This document shows positions 54,352 through 62,927 of a stretch of 64,000 bases of DNA, piece after piece (position 1 is the stretch's first letter; each line of letters begins with the position of its first letter). This DNA is from Faecalibacter sp. LW9. Its GTDB lineage: Bacteria > Bacteroidota > Bacteroidia > Flavobacteriales > Weeksellaceae. Under the pieces are notes generated by a model. The model was not told the DNA's origin, searched no databases, and saw only the letters and a program-made list of their open reading frames with translations. The stretch is taken from contig NZ_CP141062.1 in assembly GCF_034661295.1 (NCBI RefSeq), forward strand, positions 2,232,001 through 2,296,000, written 5' to 3'. A program made the translations under genes and the position numbers.

Positions 54352-55891
54352 AATTATTCTTCCAGAAGTAACTAGTGAAAAGGATAAGAATTGTAAATAA
54401 TTCTAAACGCCCTAATACCATCAATGAGCATAAAAGAAATTTAGCTGTATCTGTGATATCATTGATTGAATTTCCTGGACCATATTCTCCTAAAGCATTT
54501 CCTACATTTCCTAATGTTGATGCAGTAATTGTCAATGAAGTTAAAATATCGTGTAAACTCATCGTGACACCATAATTAAATAAGGCAAATAGTATAGAAC
54601 TTGCAATCCAAATAAACATATACATGATAAAGAAAGCCATAACATGGAATACAACACTTTGTTGTAATGATTTACCATTATATCGAACTGGTATAATCGC
54701 ATTAGGATGTAAAATTCGTTTGAATTCGGCAAAACAGTTTTTAATTAAGATAACATGACGAATCACTGTTATTCCTCCCGAAGTTGAACCTGCAGAACCA
54801 CCAATAAAAAATAATGCAAAAAACATTAGAGAGGTAATGCTCAGCCAACTGGTGTAATCTTCAATATAAAATGCAGTGGTTGAAACAATCGAAATAACAT
54901 GGAATAAAGCCATTCGAAAAGAATGTTCAGCCCCTAATAAATTATATGTAGATAATCCATTATTAGGATAGACAAATAAGAATAGTGCTGTAAATATCAG
55001 AACGGTGATTAAACCGATTAGACCAATGTACCATCGGAATTCTTCATTGTTCCAAACTTTTTTAAACTGACCTTTAATCAATAAATAAATTAAAGCAAAA
55101 TTAGCCCCACCAATAAACATTAAGATTATCAAAATGTATTGGACAGCAATATTACTATCCCAATAAGCAACTCCCATATTTTTAGTGGAGAATCCACCCG
55201 TAGAAATTGCACTCATGGAATGATTGGTGGCATCAAACCAATTCATACCTGAGAAATAGAGTAAGATGGTAAATATTAATGTTAGTACCACATATAATAT
55301 CCAAAGATTCTTCGCTGTATCAGTGATTCGTGGATGAATTTTATCGGTATATATTCCTGGTGCTTCTGCTAAAAATAATTGTCGCCCACCAATTCCAAGA
55401 AATGGTAAAATTGCAATCGTTAATACGATAATTCCCATTCCTCCAATCCAATTGGTTGTACTACGCCAGAATAAAATACTTTTTGGTAAATTTTGTGGAT
55501 CATCAAAAATTGATGTTCCCGTGGCCGTATATCCCGACACAGTTTCGTAAAATATATTCGTGAAATTAAATTCGTTATTGATTAAATCTTCTGCCGGTAA
55601 ATAAAAATAAGCAGAAAAATAGGGAATACACCCCGAAAGAATTAAAAATAACCACCCCACAAATACTACAATAAAACCTTCACGTTTGGAAACATGCTTT
55701 CTTCCTTGTCGGGTAAAATAGACCATTAAGAATCCAATAAGACCGATGACAGTTCCTGAAATTAGAAAAGAATAGGTAAGGGTATCGCCAAAATAAATGC
55801 TGACCAACATACTGAAGTACATGAATAAAGCATTTAAAAGTAATAATACGCCTGAAAGGTTAAGGATTACTTTATAATTGAGCGATTTCAT
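54350..55891 (-). CDS. trkH: TrkH family potassium transporter membrane subunit
   Basis: This is a 513-residue membrane protein with about ten TM helices and four P-loop-like segments, e.g. ETVSGYTATGTSIF, NHSMSAISTGGFSTKNMG, GGSAGSTSGGITVIRH and TASTLGNVGNALGEYGPG. The Gly in each filter (TGT, TGG, GST, GNV) fits TrkH/KtrB. It forms the K+ pathway gated by the cytosolic TrkA. Its start overlaps the trkA stop by one base. Confidence 0.93.
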   Translation of the reverse strand: MKSLNYKVILNLSGVLLLLNALFMYFSMLVSIYFGDTLTYSFLISGTVIGLIGFLMVYFTRQGRKHVSKREGFIVVFVGWLFLILSGCIPYFSAYFYLPAEDLINNEFNFTNIFYETVSGYTATGTSIFDDPQNLPKSILFWRSTTNWIGGMGIIVLTIAILPFLGIGGRQLFLAEAPGIYTDKIHPRITDTAKNLWILYVVLTLIFTILLYFSGMNWFDATNHSMSAISTGGFSTKNMGVAYWDSNIAVQYILIILMFIGGANFALIYLLIKGQFKKVWNNEEFRWYIGLIGLITVLIFTALFLFVYPNNGLSTYNLLGAEHSFRMALFHVISIVSTTAFYIEDYTSWLSITSLMFFALFFIGGSAGSTSGGITVIRHVILIKNCFAEFKRILHPNAIIPVRYNGKSLQQSVVFHVMAFFIMYMFIWIASSILFALFNYGVTMSLHDILTSLTITASTLGNVGNALGEYGPGNSINDITDTAKFLLCSLMVLGRLELFTILILFTSYFWKNN

Positions 55892-57258
55892 TATTTGAAA
55901 AATTTGGTCACTTTTGAAATTAAATTGGCTTGACTAAAAACGACAACACGATCTAATGGCTCTAATACAAAATCTTTGGTCGGTATCCAACCTTCATTTC
56001 TTCGGACAATACCCGCAATCACTGCATCTTTAGAGTATGGGAAATCCGAAATTTTCTTATAGGCAGCATCAGAATCTTCATGAATTTTAAACTCTAAAAC
56101 CTCTGCATCTAAATCTGAAATTCCAGTCACATCCATTACATGACCTTGACGAATATATCGGAAAATACTGTCAGCCGATAATAATTTTTTATTGATAAAT
56201 GCATTAATCCCTACTTCTTGAGAAAGATGGATATAATCAATATTTTCAACCAGAGCAATTGTTTTTTTAACCCCTTTGGAACGAGCTAATAAACAAGACA
56301 TGATATTGGTTTCTGAACTTCCTGTAACTGCTATAAAAGCGTCAGAATCTGAAATTCCTTCTTCTACTAATAATTCTCCATCACGTCCATCACCGTTAAT
56401 GATAAGAATATCGCTTAAATCATCAGCAAGATCAAAAGCCTTTTCTCGATTAATTTCAATTAATTTTATATTATGTTTGTTTTCGTTTAAGATTTTAGAA
56501 GTTTTTATTCCAATGCTTCCTCCACCTAAAACGATAATATTTTTAAAATATTCTTGCTTTTTTCCAAGGATCTTATAGATTTCAATGATTCCGGTCTTTC
56601 GGACAATAAAATAAATTTGATCGCCTAATTGAAATTCGGTATCATCTTCAGGGATAATAGTATAGTATTCTCCACGTTCATTGCTTCGAATGATTGCAAT
56701 AGGCATGAATAAATTTTCAAAACCGCCTTTCGAGGTCAGATACATGTCTTTGTATCGTTTCCCTATAATTTTAGCATCACGATCCAAAACTGTACCGACT
56801 AAAAACAATTGTCCATTAGCAAATGAATGCATTGTATTGAAAGCCGATTGTTGGATAAGGGAATAAATTTCACTTGCTGCCAATTGTTCAGGAGAAATAA
56901 TAGCATCAATACCTAAACTTCTTACCCATAATTGATTATCACGATGCAAAAATTCAGGATTAGAAATACGTGCGACCGTCTTTTTAGCCCCCATTTTTTT
57001 GGCAATCATGGCGCTGGTAAGATTTGTATTCTGTAATTGGGTTACAGTAATAAACATATCTGCCTCATCGGCTTTAATTTCTTTTAAAGCGTTAAACGAA
57101 GTAATATCTCCGCGGAAAGCCATTACATCAAGGTTGTTTTCGATAAATGCTAATTTATCTTTATCCATATCAACGATGATGATATCATTTAATTCATTGG
57201 ATAATAATTTGGCTAAGTGGAAACCAACTTCCCCAGCGCCTCCGATAATTATTTTCAT
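55891..57258 (-). CDS. trkA: Trk system potassium transport protein TrkA
   Basis: This is a 455-residue tandem RCK protein: RCK-N 1 at 1-130 (MKIIIGGAGEVGFHLAKLLSNE), TrkA-C 1 at about 140-220, RCK-N 2 at 238-360 (NIIVLGGGSIGIKTSKIL) and TrkA-C 2 at 370-450. It binds NAD(H)/ATP and gates TrkH. It is co-transcribed with trkH (TAATG overlap). Confidence 0.95.
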   Translation of the reverse strand: MKIIIGGAGEVGFHLAKLLSNELNDIIIVDMDKDKLAFIENNLDVMAFRGDITSFNALKEIKADEADMFITVTQLQNTNLTSAMIAKKMGAKKTVARISNPEFLHRDNQLWVRSLGIDAIISPEQLAASEIYSLIQQSAFNTMHSFANGQLFLVGTVLDRDAKIIGKRYKDMYLTSKGGFENLFMPIAIIRSNERGEYYTIIPEDDTEFQLGDQIYFIVRKTGIIEIYKILGKKQEYFKNIIVLGGGSIGIKTSKILNENKHNIKLIEINREKAFDLADDLSDILIINGDGRDGELLVEEGISDSDAFIAVTGSSETNIMSCLLARSKGVKKTIALVENIDYIHLSQEVGINAFINKKLLSADSIFRYIRQGHVMDVTGISDLDAEVLEFKIHEDSDAAYKKISDFPYSKDAVIAGIVRRNEGWIPTKDFVLEPLDRVVVFSQANLISKVTKFFK

Positions 57259-57286
57259 TCTGTGAAGCAGAAATTAATAGATTCGA

Positions 57287-58390
57287 TTATTTTGATGAGG
57301 TTTCTTTTTGTCCCATCAACATTAAGAATGATTTCAAGAAATCATCCAAATCACCATTCATAACAGCATCCACATTTCCTGTTTCATGCCCTGTACGAAC
57401 GTCTTTCACTAATTTATAAGGATGCATTACGTAATTACGAATTTGTGATCCCCATTCAATTTTCATTTTGTTGGCTTCAATCTCATTACGAGCAGCCATT
57501 TTCTTTTCAAGCTCAATTTTGTATAACTCCGATTTTAACATTTCCATGGCACGTTCACGGTTAGCAAGCTGAGAACGCTCCACTTGACAAACAACAACAA
57601 TACCTGTTGGTTTATGAGTTAATTGAACTTTAGTTTCTACTTTGTTGACATTTTGACCTCCGGCACCTCCCGAACGAGAAGTTTGTAATTCGATATCTGA
57701 TGGATTAATTTGAATATCGATGGTATCATCAACAATTGGAGAAACATACACTGAAACGAAAGATGTATGACGTTTCGCATTGGAATCAAATGGAGAGATA
57801 CGAACCAAACGATGAACCCCATTTTCACCTTTTAAGTATCCAAAGGCATATTCACCATCAATTTCTAAAGTAACTGTTTTAACACCTGCAACATCACCAT
57901 CTTGATAGTTTAATTCTTTTACTTTATATCCATGTTTTTCAGCCCACATTAAGTACATACGCATTAACATACTTGCCCAATCACATGATTCTGTACCTCC
58001 GGCACCCGCAGTAATTTGTAATACAGCTCCTAAATTATCTCCTTCCTCAGACAGCATGTTTTTAAATTCAGTTGCTTCGATTAAATCCAATGCAATTTTG
58101 TATTGTTCATCAACCTCTTCATCTGTTACATCACCTTCTTTATTGAATTCGACTAGAACTTCAAGATCATTTACGGCTGAAGCAATACTATGGTATTCAT
58201 CAACCCATTTCTTTTTTCCTCGAAGTACACGCATAAAAGCTTCTGCTTCTTTTGGATTGTTCCAAAATTCAGGAGACGCAGCAGTTTCTTCTTCATTCTG
58301 AATTTCGATTTCTTTTTGTTCGATTTCTAAATAATTATGTAATTCAGCAGTGCGCTGTTGTAAGTCTTTTAATAAATCTGTATTAAACAT
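57287..58390 (-). CDS. prfB: Peptide chain release factor 2, no programmed frameshift
   Basis: This is a 367-residue class I release factor. The GGQ motif lies in [16 protein letters not shown] and the stop-codon reading tripeptide SPF in [12 protein letters not shown], which marks RF2 (UAA/UGA). It is encoded in one uninterrupted frame: the region of codons 20-30 reads LHNYLEIEQ with TTA GAA, and the CUU-UGA-C frameshift site found in many prfB genes is absent. RF2 autoregulation by frameshift is therefore missing. Confidence 0.95.
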   Translation of the reverse strand: MFNTDLLKDLQQRTAELHNYLEIEQKEIEIQNEEETAASPEFWNNPKEAEAFMRVLRGKKKWVDEYHSIASAVNDLEVLVEFNKEGDVTDEEVDEQYKIALDLIEATEFKNMLSEEGDNLGAVLQITAGAGGTESCDWASMLMRMYLMWAEKHGYKVKELNYQDGDVAGVKTVTLEIDGEYAFGYLKGENGVHRLVRISPFDSNAKRHTSFVSVYVSPIVDDTIDIQINPSDIELQTSRSGGAGGQNVNKVETKVQLTHKPTGIVVVCQVERSQLANRERAMEMLKSELYKIELEKKMAARNEIEANKMKIEWGSQIRNYVMHPYKLVKDVRTGHETGNVDAVMNGDLDDFLKSFLMLMGQKETSSK

Positions 58391-58402
58391 AATAAGAATA
58401 TT

Positions 58403-58810
58403 TTAAGCGTTAGTAGGATGGATTATATGATCTTCTGTACCATCCCACGATAAGAATTTATACGTGATAAAATCCTCTAATTGTAATTCATGTCCTTTAA
58501 TTGCAAAGAATGAATCATCCCATTCATCATCTTCATATGCTACAACCCAAAACATTTCATTAGAAACGATACCTCCAATGATATAGATTAATTCTTCTAC
58601 TGAATCGACAGCATATGTTGTGAATGCATGTGTCGCTCTTATCCAAATTTGATCATCTTCTGAAGTTTGGATAAATAAATTTCCTAATGCGGAAGGATTA
58701 TCATTTTCTAATTCAAATTCAAGTAATTCAGTATCTTGCTTATTTAAACCTTCTAATTGAGGAAAAATTGCAATTATTTGATGGTATATTTCTGTTGAGA
58801 ATTGATTCAT
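58403..58810 (-). CDS. Hypothetical acidic cytosolic protein
   Basis: This 135-residue protein has no signal or TM segment and is very acidic (e.g. YEDDEWDDSFFAIKGHELQLEDF). No family is recognised. It lies 12 bases upstream of prfB and is probably co-transcribed with it. Confidence 0.6.
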   Translation of the reverse strand: MNQFSTEIYHQIIAIFPQLEGLNKQDTELLEFELENDNPSALGNLFIQTSEDDQIWIRATHAFTTYAVDSVEELIYIIGGIVSNEMFWVVAYEDDEWDDSFFAIKGHELQLEDFITYKFLSWDGTEDHIIHPTNA

Positions 58811-58854
58811 ACGTTGATAAAATAAGGTGGCAAATGTATTGCATTTTGCTCAAT

Positions 58855-59259
58855 TTATATGAAACGAACTCTATATTTCCACTCGATAAACTTAAAAAAT
58901 TGATACAATTTATATTCAAATTCATGTCCGTATTCTATATTAGGGTCCAAATCAATACTGACCGCATATAAATCTGGATTATACACAGAGGGCATCATAT
59001 GTCTTTGATTCCAAATTGATACATAAAATCGATTACGATTTTTATAAAATTCATGGGATTGAAAATTTTGAGGTCGAGCATGGGTTTTTAAAAAAATGTC
59101 ATATTGAGGGTCAAATACAATAATATCATATTCACCATTTTCATCAGGTTTAAAAGTTAATTTATTGGATTCCGTATCGGGTTGATTCTTGAAAACTTGA
59201 TGAGCACAATTTGTTAATGACAAAAATCCTATGATAATTAAAAGTATTGCTAATCTCAT
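58855..59259 (-). CDS. Hypothetical lipoprotein (DUF6146-like)
   Basis: This 134-residue protein has a lipoprotein signal (LLIIIGFLSLTNC, Cys18). The mature part has EYDIIVFDPQYDIFL, NRFYVSIWNQRHM and a C-terminal EFEYKLYQFFKFIEWKYRVRF, which fits a flavobacterial lipoprotein family listed as DUF6146. The ATG at 59259 is preferred to the longer frame as it begins the signal. It is divergent from the ArsC-like gene (43 bases). Confidence 0.7.
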   Translation of the reverse strand: MRLAILLIIIGFLSLTNCAHQVFKNQPDTESNKLTFKPDENGEYDIIVFDPQYDIFLKTHARPQNFQSHEFYKNRNRFYVSIWNQRHMMPSVYNPDLYAVSIDLDPNIEYGHEFEYKLYQFFKFIEWKYRVRFI

Positions 59260-59302
59260 CCTTAATAAATTTATTAATTTTATAAAAAAGAAATATAGCA
59301 AA

Positions 59303-59650
59303 ATGTACACCATATTACATAATTCTCGTTGCGGAAAAAGTAGAGATGCCGTAAATTACCTTGAAGAGCAAGGTGTTGAATTTCAGGTTCGTGAGTATTT
59401 AAAAGATGAACTGTCTTTTGAGGAATTAAAATCCATTCTTGATGCACTTCAAATAGCACCAATCGAATTAATACGTACTAATGAATCCATTTGGAAAGAA
59501 CAATTTAAAGGGAAAGATTGGTCAGATGATGAATTGATTAAAATTATGATTAAACATCCAAAATTAATTCAGCGTCCTATTGTATTAAAAGATAATCAAG
59601 GAGTTGTAGGGCGTCCTCTTGAGTTAATTCAAGAATTTATTAAAAAATAA
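59303..59650 (+). CDS. ArsC/Spx/YffB family thioredoxin-fold protein
   Basis: This is a 115-residue protein with catalytic Cys in LHNSRCGKSRDAV (residue 10), LIRTNESIWKE and RPIVLKDNQGVVGRPLE, the ArsC-type Arg/Pro region. It is annotated arsenate reductase by family, but no ars genes are nearby, so the true role may be a general thiol reductase. The ATG at 59303 begins the conserved first strand (MYTILHNSRC). Its terminator is shared with the first repeat unit of the region that follows. Confidence 0.85.
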   Translation: MYTILHNSRCGKSRDAVNYLEEQGVEFQVREYLKDELSFEELKSILDALQIAPIELIRTNESIWKEQFKGKDWSDDELIKIMIKHPKLIQRPIVLKDNQGVVGRPLELIQEFIKK

Positions 59651-59775
59651 AAGGTTCTTTTAAAGAACCTTTTACCAACCTAAATTACTATAAAAAACAC
59701 TATGAATATTAAAAACAACTTGATAATATTTGATTTATCAAATTGTTTTAGAATGAATATGAAAAAATTAATTTT
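59640..59775 (-). ncRNA. Candidate small RNA, repeat unit 0
   Basis: On the minus strand, CAACTTTG (59782-59789) looks like a promoter element. It is followed by a weak 5' hairpin (about 59716-59750), the conserved linker (ACTATAAAAAACACTATG on the plus strand, about 59688-59705) and a strong terminator stem AAAGGTTCTTT / AAAGAACCTTT (59650-59672) with a T-tract. The terminator also ends the convergent ArsC-like gene. Confidence 0.4.
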
Positions 59776-59869
59776 CTGATACAAAGTTGCTACAAAAATT
59801 TAAAAGTTTAATAAATTGATAGTTAATTTATTATATTAAGAAATAAAGTTTATTTATAATTCCACTGAT

Positions 59870-59990
59870 TTTAATGTCGGAATGTACAAAATTGATGGTT
59901 TCAAAAACTTACAATATTGATTAAAGGATTATTAGGTGTGTTTATTTTTAACATTTAATCCATTTTAAATCAATGGTATGAATAAAAAAA
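59870..59990. other. AT-rich intergenic sequence before the IS1182 element
   Basis: No gene or repeat core is seen here. It is the left flank of the IS insertion and ends in a run of A. Confidence 0.35.
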
Positions 59991-61546
59991 AGAGGCTGTC
60001 TCAAAAGTGAGACAGCTTTTTTTTAAGAAAAAAGGAAAGCCTAAGCTTTCCCAATTGGTGCAATTTTATTAAATTGCTGTGTGTATACTAGTTCGAAAAT
60101 AGTCTTTAAAGATTACAATCCCAAAGAAAATTTGCTTTTTCCTCCAAATTTATCGGAGTTGATAGAAGAAAAGCATCCTGTTAGAGTTATTTCCAATATA
60201 ATAGATGGTTTAGCAATTAAAAATCTTATTAATAGCTATAAACCATATGGAACATCATCTTATCACCCAAAAATGCTTCTGAAAGTGTTGATTTATGGCT
60301 ACCTAAGTAATATTTATTCAAGCCGTAAATTAGAACAAGCACTGAAAGAAAATATTCATTTTATGTGGCTTTCTGGAATGAATCGTCCTGACCATAATAC
60401 GATAAATCGCTTTCGTAGCGAGCGATTAAAAGGTAAACTGAAATCTATATTCACTCAAATAGTCTTGCTTTTAGAAAAAGAAGGAATCGTTAGTTTAACA
60501 ACCACTTTTGTTGATGGGACTAAGATTGAGGCAAACGCTAATCGCTATACATTCGTTTGGGGAAGAGCGATTAAAAAACACAAAGCTAGAATTTCTGAGC
60601 AGTTAGAAGACTTATGGAATTACGCAGAAAGTGTAGCAAAAGAAGAGCTTCAAAACACAGAAAATATTGAATTTAAAGAAATCGATTCTGAAAAAGTCAC
60701 ACAAACAATTGATAAGATAAATGAAGTTTTGAAAGATAAAAAAATCCCATCAAAGATTCGTCAAAAGCTCAATTATGGAAAGAAAAATTGGTCTAAGAAT
60801 TTAGAAAAATACAAAAAACAAGAAGAGATTTTACAACAAAGAAATTCTTACTCTAAGACCGATACAGATGCTACATTTATGAGAATGAAAGAAGATCATA
60901 TGAAAAATGGTCAGCTAAAACCCGCTTATAATCTGCAAATCTCCACGAATAAACAGTATATTTTACATTATTCTATTCACCATAATCCAACCGATACAAA
61001 AACTCTAAAACCTCATTTAGCAGGTTTTGAGCAGCATTACCATAGAACTCCAAAAGAGCTTGTAGCCGATGCGGGCTATGGCTCAGAAGAAAATTATAAC
61101 TTGCTTAAATCAAAAAAGATAAAACCTTACGTAAAATACAATTACTTCAGAAAAGATCAAAAATCAGGACAAATTACTTCTTCAGAGAGCAATCCCAAAC
61201 TGGCTAAAATAAGAGAAAAAGCATATAAACTTCTCAATACAGTGAAAGGTATCAAACTCAGAAAACAAAGATGTCACGATGTTGAACCAGTTTTTGCCGA
61301 AATAAAACACAACAAAAACTTTAAACGATTTATGTTAAGAGGAGTTGATAAAGTCGAAATTGAAGTCGGCTTACTTGCTATTGCTCATAACTTAAAGAAA
61401 ATGGCGAAAATCACCTGAAAAAAGTTCATTTTACCATCATTTTTACATTTTTTGCTTATTTAATTCAATTTTGAACTATTAAATTACAAAATTAGATTCA
61501 TCAGATAAAATACAAAAAAAAGAGACTGTCTTTTGAGACAGCCTCT
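59991..61546 (+). mobile_element. IS1182-family insertion sequence, complete, about 1556 bp
   Basis: Perfect 17-bp terminal inverted repeats AGAGGCTGTCTCAAAAG lie at 59991-60007 and (reversed) 61530-61546, and match 20 bp if the flanking AAAA/TTTT is counted. Each end folds into its own hairpin: GCTGTCTC/GAGACAGC then T8 on the left, and CTGTC/GACAG on the right. No ordinary direct repeat is seen; the A/T symmetric flanks suggest insertion into a palindrome, as known for this family. It lies within the terminator position of repeat unit 1. Confidence 0.88.
60081..61418 (+). CDS. IS1182-family transposase
   Basis: This is a 445-residue DDE transposase. DUF772 is at the N-terminus (YHPKMLLKVLIYGYLSNIYSSRKLEQALKENIHFMWLSGMNRPDHNTINRFR). 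The first catalytic Asp is in TFVDGTKIEANANRYTFVW, the second in LVADAGYGSEENY, and the Glu is in VFAEIKHNKNFKRFMLRG. The start is GTG at 60081 (no ATG upstream in frame). It appears intact, so the element may be active. Confidence 0.92.
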   Translation: MYTSSKIVFKDYNPKENLLFPPNLSELIEEKHPVRVISNIIDGLAIKNLINSYKPYGTSSYHPKMLLKVLIYGYLSNIYSSRKLEQALKENIHFMWLSGMNRPDHNTINRFRSERLKGKLKSIFTQIVLLLEKEGIVSLTTTFVDGTKIEANANRYTFVWGRAIKKHKARISEQLEDLWNYAESVAKEELQNTENIEFKEIDSEKVTQTIDKINEVLKDKKIPSKIRQKLNYGKKNWSKNLEKYKKQEEILQQRNSYSKTDTDATFMRMKEDHMKNGQLKPAYNLQISTNKQYILHYSIHHNPTDTKTLKPHLAGFEQHYHRTPKELVADAGYGSEENYNLLKSKKIKPYVKYNYFRKDQKSGQITSSESNPKLAKIREKAYKLLNTVKGIKLRKQRCHDVEPVFAEIKHNKNFKRFMLRGVDKVEIEVGLLAIAHNLKKMAKIT

Positions 61547-61612
61547 TTTAACCAACCTAAATTACTATAAAAAAAAACATTATGAATAATCAGGGATATC
61601 ATCCCTTACTAT
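61515..61612 (-). ncRNA. Candidate small RNA, repeat unit 1 (terminator replaced by IS end)
   Basis: The right hairpin AGGGAT/ATCCCT (61592-61606) and linker (61549-61585) are present. The usual GGTTC hairpin is missing and the IS1182 end hairpin (AGAGACTGTC/GACAGCCTCT) takes its place. No AACTTTG element is clear. Confidence 0.3.
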
Positions 61613-61639
61613 AATGTAAACTTAATTAGAATGTATTCA

Positions 61640-61765
61640 TAAAGAAGGAAAAAAAGGTTCAAAGTATTGAACCTTTAACCAATTATGAAAAATATTATTT
61701 GAAAATTCAGGGATAAAACGATCGTACATCATCATCTATTTACATGGGTTCTATCCCTTAATTTT
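61640..61765 (-). ncRNA. Candidate small RNA, repeat unit 2 (linker shortened)
   Basis: Promoter-like GAAATTTG (61772-61779) is followed on the minus strand by hairpin AGGGATA/TATCCCT (61709-61758), a shortened linker (AACCAATTATG on the plus strand) and terminator stem AAAGGTTCAA/TTGAACCTTT (61653-61676) with T-tracts. Sequence upstream of the promoter is shared with unit 6. Confidence 0.4.
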
Positions 61766-61859
61766 CTGATGCAAATTTCTAGAATAAATTTAACCGAAAT
61801 TGATAAAAATTAGAAAATTTTCTTATTAACAAATAAACAAAACTTATAATTTCCTAATA

Positions 61860-61945
61860 TCAAATAAGAAAATAGAGTAATAATGTAAGTTTGTGAATTT
61901 ATCAATACAACATAAGAGCTAGTAAATTAGATTTTTCTTTAACAT
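61860..61945. other. AT-rich spacer between repeat units
   Basis: No gene, hairpin or repeat core is visible in this stretch. Confidence 0.3.
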
Positions 61946-61949
61946 TTAT

Positions 61950-62050
61950 GGTTGAAGGATAAAAGAAAAGGTTTTGCAATTGCAAAACCTTTCAAACCAA
62001 CTAAACTACTATAAAAAACACTATGTACACATTGGCAATGCCAATGGAAT
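61950..62050 (-). ncRNA. Candidate small RNA, repeat unit 3
   Basis: Right hairpin CATTGGC/GCCAATG (62030-62046), linker (61994-62024) and a perfect 26-base palindrome AAAGGTTTTGCAA/TTGCAAAACCTTT (61967-61992) followed on the minus strand by T-rich sequence. The promoter element is unclear. Confidence 0.4.
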
Positions 62051-62069
62051 TGTAAAATTTGTCATCTAA

Positions 62070-62204
62070 AAAAGGGAAGAAAAGGTTCAAAATTTGAACC
62101 TTTAACCAACCTAAACTACTATAAAAAAACACTATGAATGACAAAGGATTAATTTCTTAAACATTAAATATTATACCAACATTTAATTATTCCTTTTTAA
62201 TTTT
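62070..62204 (-). ncRNA. Candidate small RNA, repeat unit 4
   Basis: Promoter-like GAACTTTG (62211-62218), right hairpin AAAGGATTAAT against ATTATTCCTTT (one mismatch, 62143-62197), full linker (62104-62139) and terminator AAAGGTTCAA/TTGAACCTTT (62081-62103) with T-tract. Confidence 0.45.
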
Positions 62205-62219
62205 ATTTGACAAAGTTCG

Positions 62220-62384
62220 ATCTTTTGAATTTCTTATATTAATAAATATCAATGAAATTTTTTATAGTATGATTATTTAAACTTATTATGTTTCAGTAGA
62301 TTAGGTTTGATTATGAATCAATGCTTGTTTAATGATATTTCAATAAAATTTAATTGTAAAAAAAAAAAATAATTTAGATTGATG
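62220..62384. other. AT-rich spacer between repeat units
   Basis: No gene or structured element is recognised. A run of twelve A lies near 62358-62369. Confidence 0.3.
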
Positions 62385-62485
62385 TCTGTAAGAAATAAAA
62401 GAAGGTTTTGCAAACGCAAAACCTTTTTAACCAACCTAAACTACTATAAAAAACACTATGAATTAATTGGGAATAACCCCAAAAT
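62385..62485 (-). ncRNA. Candidate small RNA, repeat unit 5
   Basis: A short right hairpin TTGGG/CCCAA (62467-62482), full linker (62429-62463) and terminator AAGGTTTTGC/GCAAAACCTT (62402-62425) followed on the minus strand by CTTTTATTTC. TATATTTTG just upstream (one base longer than consensus) may be its promoter. Confidence 0.4.
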
Positions 62486-62529
62486 ATAATGTAGAAAATC
62501 TTTCTATTGAATAAATTGTGATTTCTATA

Positions 62530-62657
62530 AAAAGGAAGAAAAGGTTCTAAACTGAACCTTTAACCAACCTAAACTACTATAAAAAAACACTATGAATAAC
62601 AAAGGGATAATGGTTCTATTTCGACAATCAAACAGCATTTGATTATCCCTTTAATTT
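62530..62657 (-). ncRNA. Candidate small RNA, repeat unit 6
   Basis: This is the clearest unit. CAACTTTG (62664-62671) lies upstream on the minus strand. The right hairpin AAAGGGATAAT/ATTATCCCTTT (62601-62652) has an inner CAAA/TTTG stem. The full linker (62562-62597) and terminator AAAGGTTC/GAACCTTT (62540-62561) follow, then CTTCCTTTTT on the minus strand. The predicted transcript is about 128 nt. Confidence 0.45.
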
Positions 62658-62730
62658 TCTATACAAAGTTGGGGATAAATTTTAACCGAAATGAATAAAT
62701 GTAAGAAAATTTTCTTATTAAGAAATAGAT

Positions 62731-62872
62731 TTAATTTATTTCATTCGTAATAGTGGTCATAATTCGCCTATATATAATGGATTTGAAATTTTAAAAATGA
62801 AAAATAATGTCGTGGATAAATTTAATTTTTAACATTTTTAACAATTAATTAAGGCTGTTTTTTGAATGATTT
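62731..62872. other. AT-rich intergenic sequence
   Basis: Nothing is recognised between the last repeat unit and the terminator of the peptidylprolyl isomerase gene. Confidence 0.3.
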
Positions 62873-62909
62873 GCAAAAAAAAATAAGCTGTAGTATCTAC
62901 AGCTTATTT
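62873..62909 (-). terminator. Terminator of the cyclophilin-FKBP gene
   Basis: AAATAAGCTGTAG pairs with CTACAGCTTATTT around TAT, with a T-tract on the minus strand. Confidence 0.88.
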
Positions 62910-62927
62910 TTTATTTATAAAAAGTAA

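Larger units (their letters stand above)
59640..62730 (-). repeat. Seven dispersed copies of a two-hairpin repeat element
   Basis: Seven units share a left hairpin (AAAGGTT... stem, with arm sequences that change in a paired manner: AAGGTTC/GAACCTT or GGTTTTGC/GCAAAACC). They then share a linker whose plus strand contains AACCAACCTAAACTACTA and ACTATAAAAAACACTATG, and a right hairpin (e.g. GGGATAAT/ATTATCCC). Several units have CAAAGTT past the right hairpin. Two units (61703-61850 and 62601-62725) share a further 80 bases. Unit linker positions begin near 59674, 61549, 61677, 61994, 62104, 62429 and 62562. An IS1182 element splits the set. Confidence 0.7.

Noticed and set aside
59303-59650. 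Arsenic resistance locus
   Set aside because: Only one ArsC-like thioredoxin-fold protein is present with no arsR, arsB/acr3 or arsM, so an arsenic role is not supported.
61500-62650. CRISPR-like or phage attachment repeats
   Set aside because: Spacing is uneven, units contain two hairpins and a linker, and there are no unique spacers of constant length or cas/integrase genes nearby.
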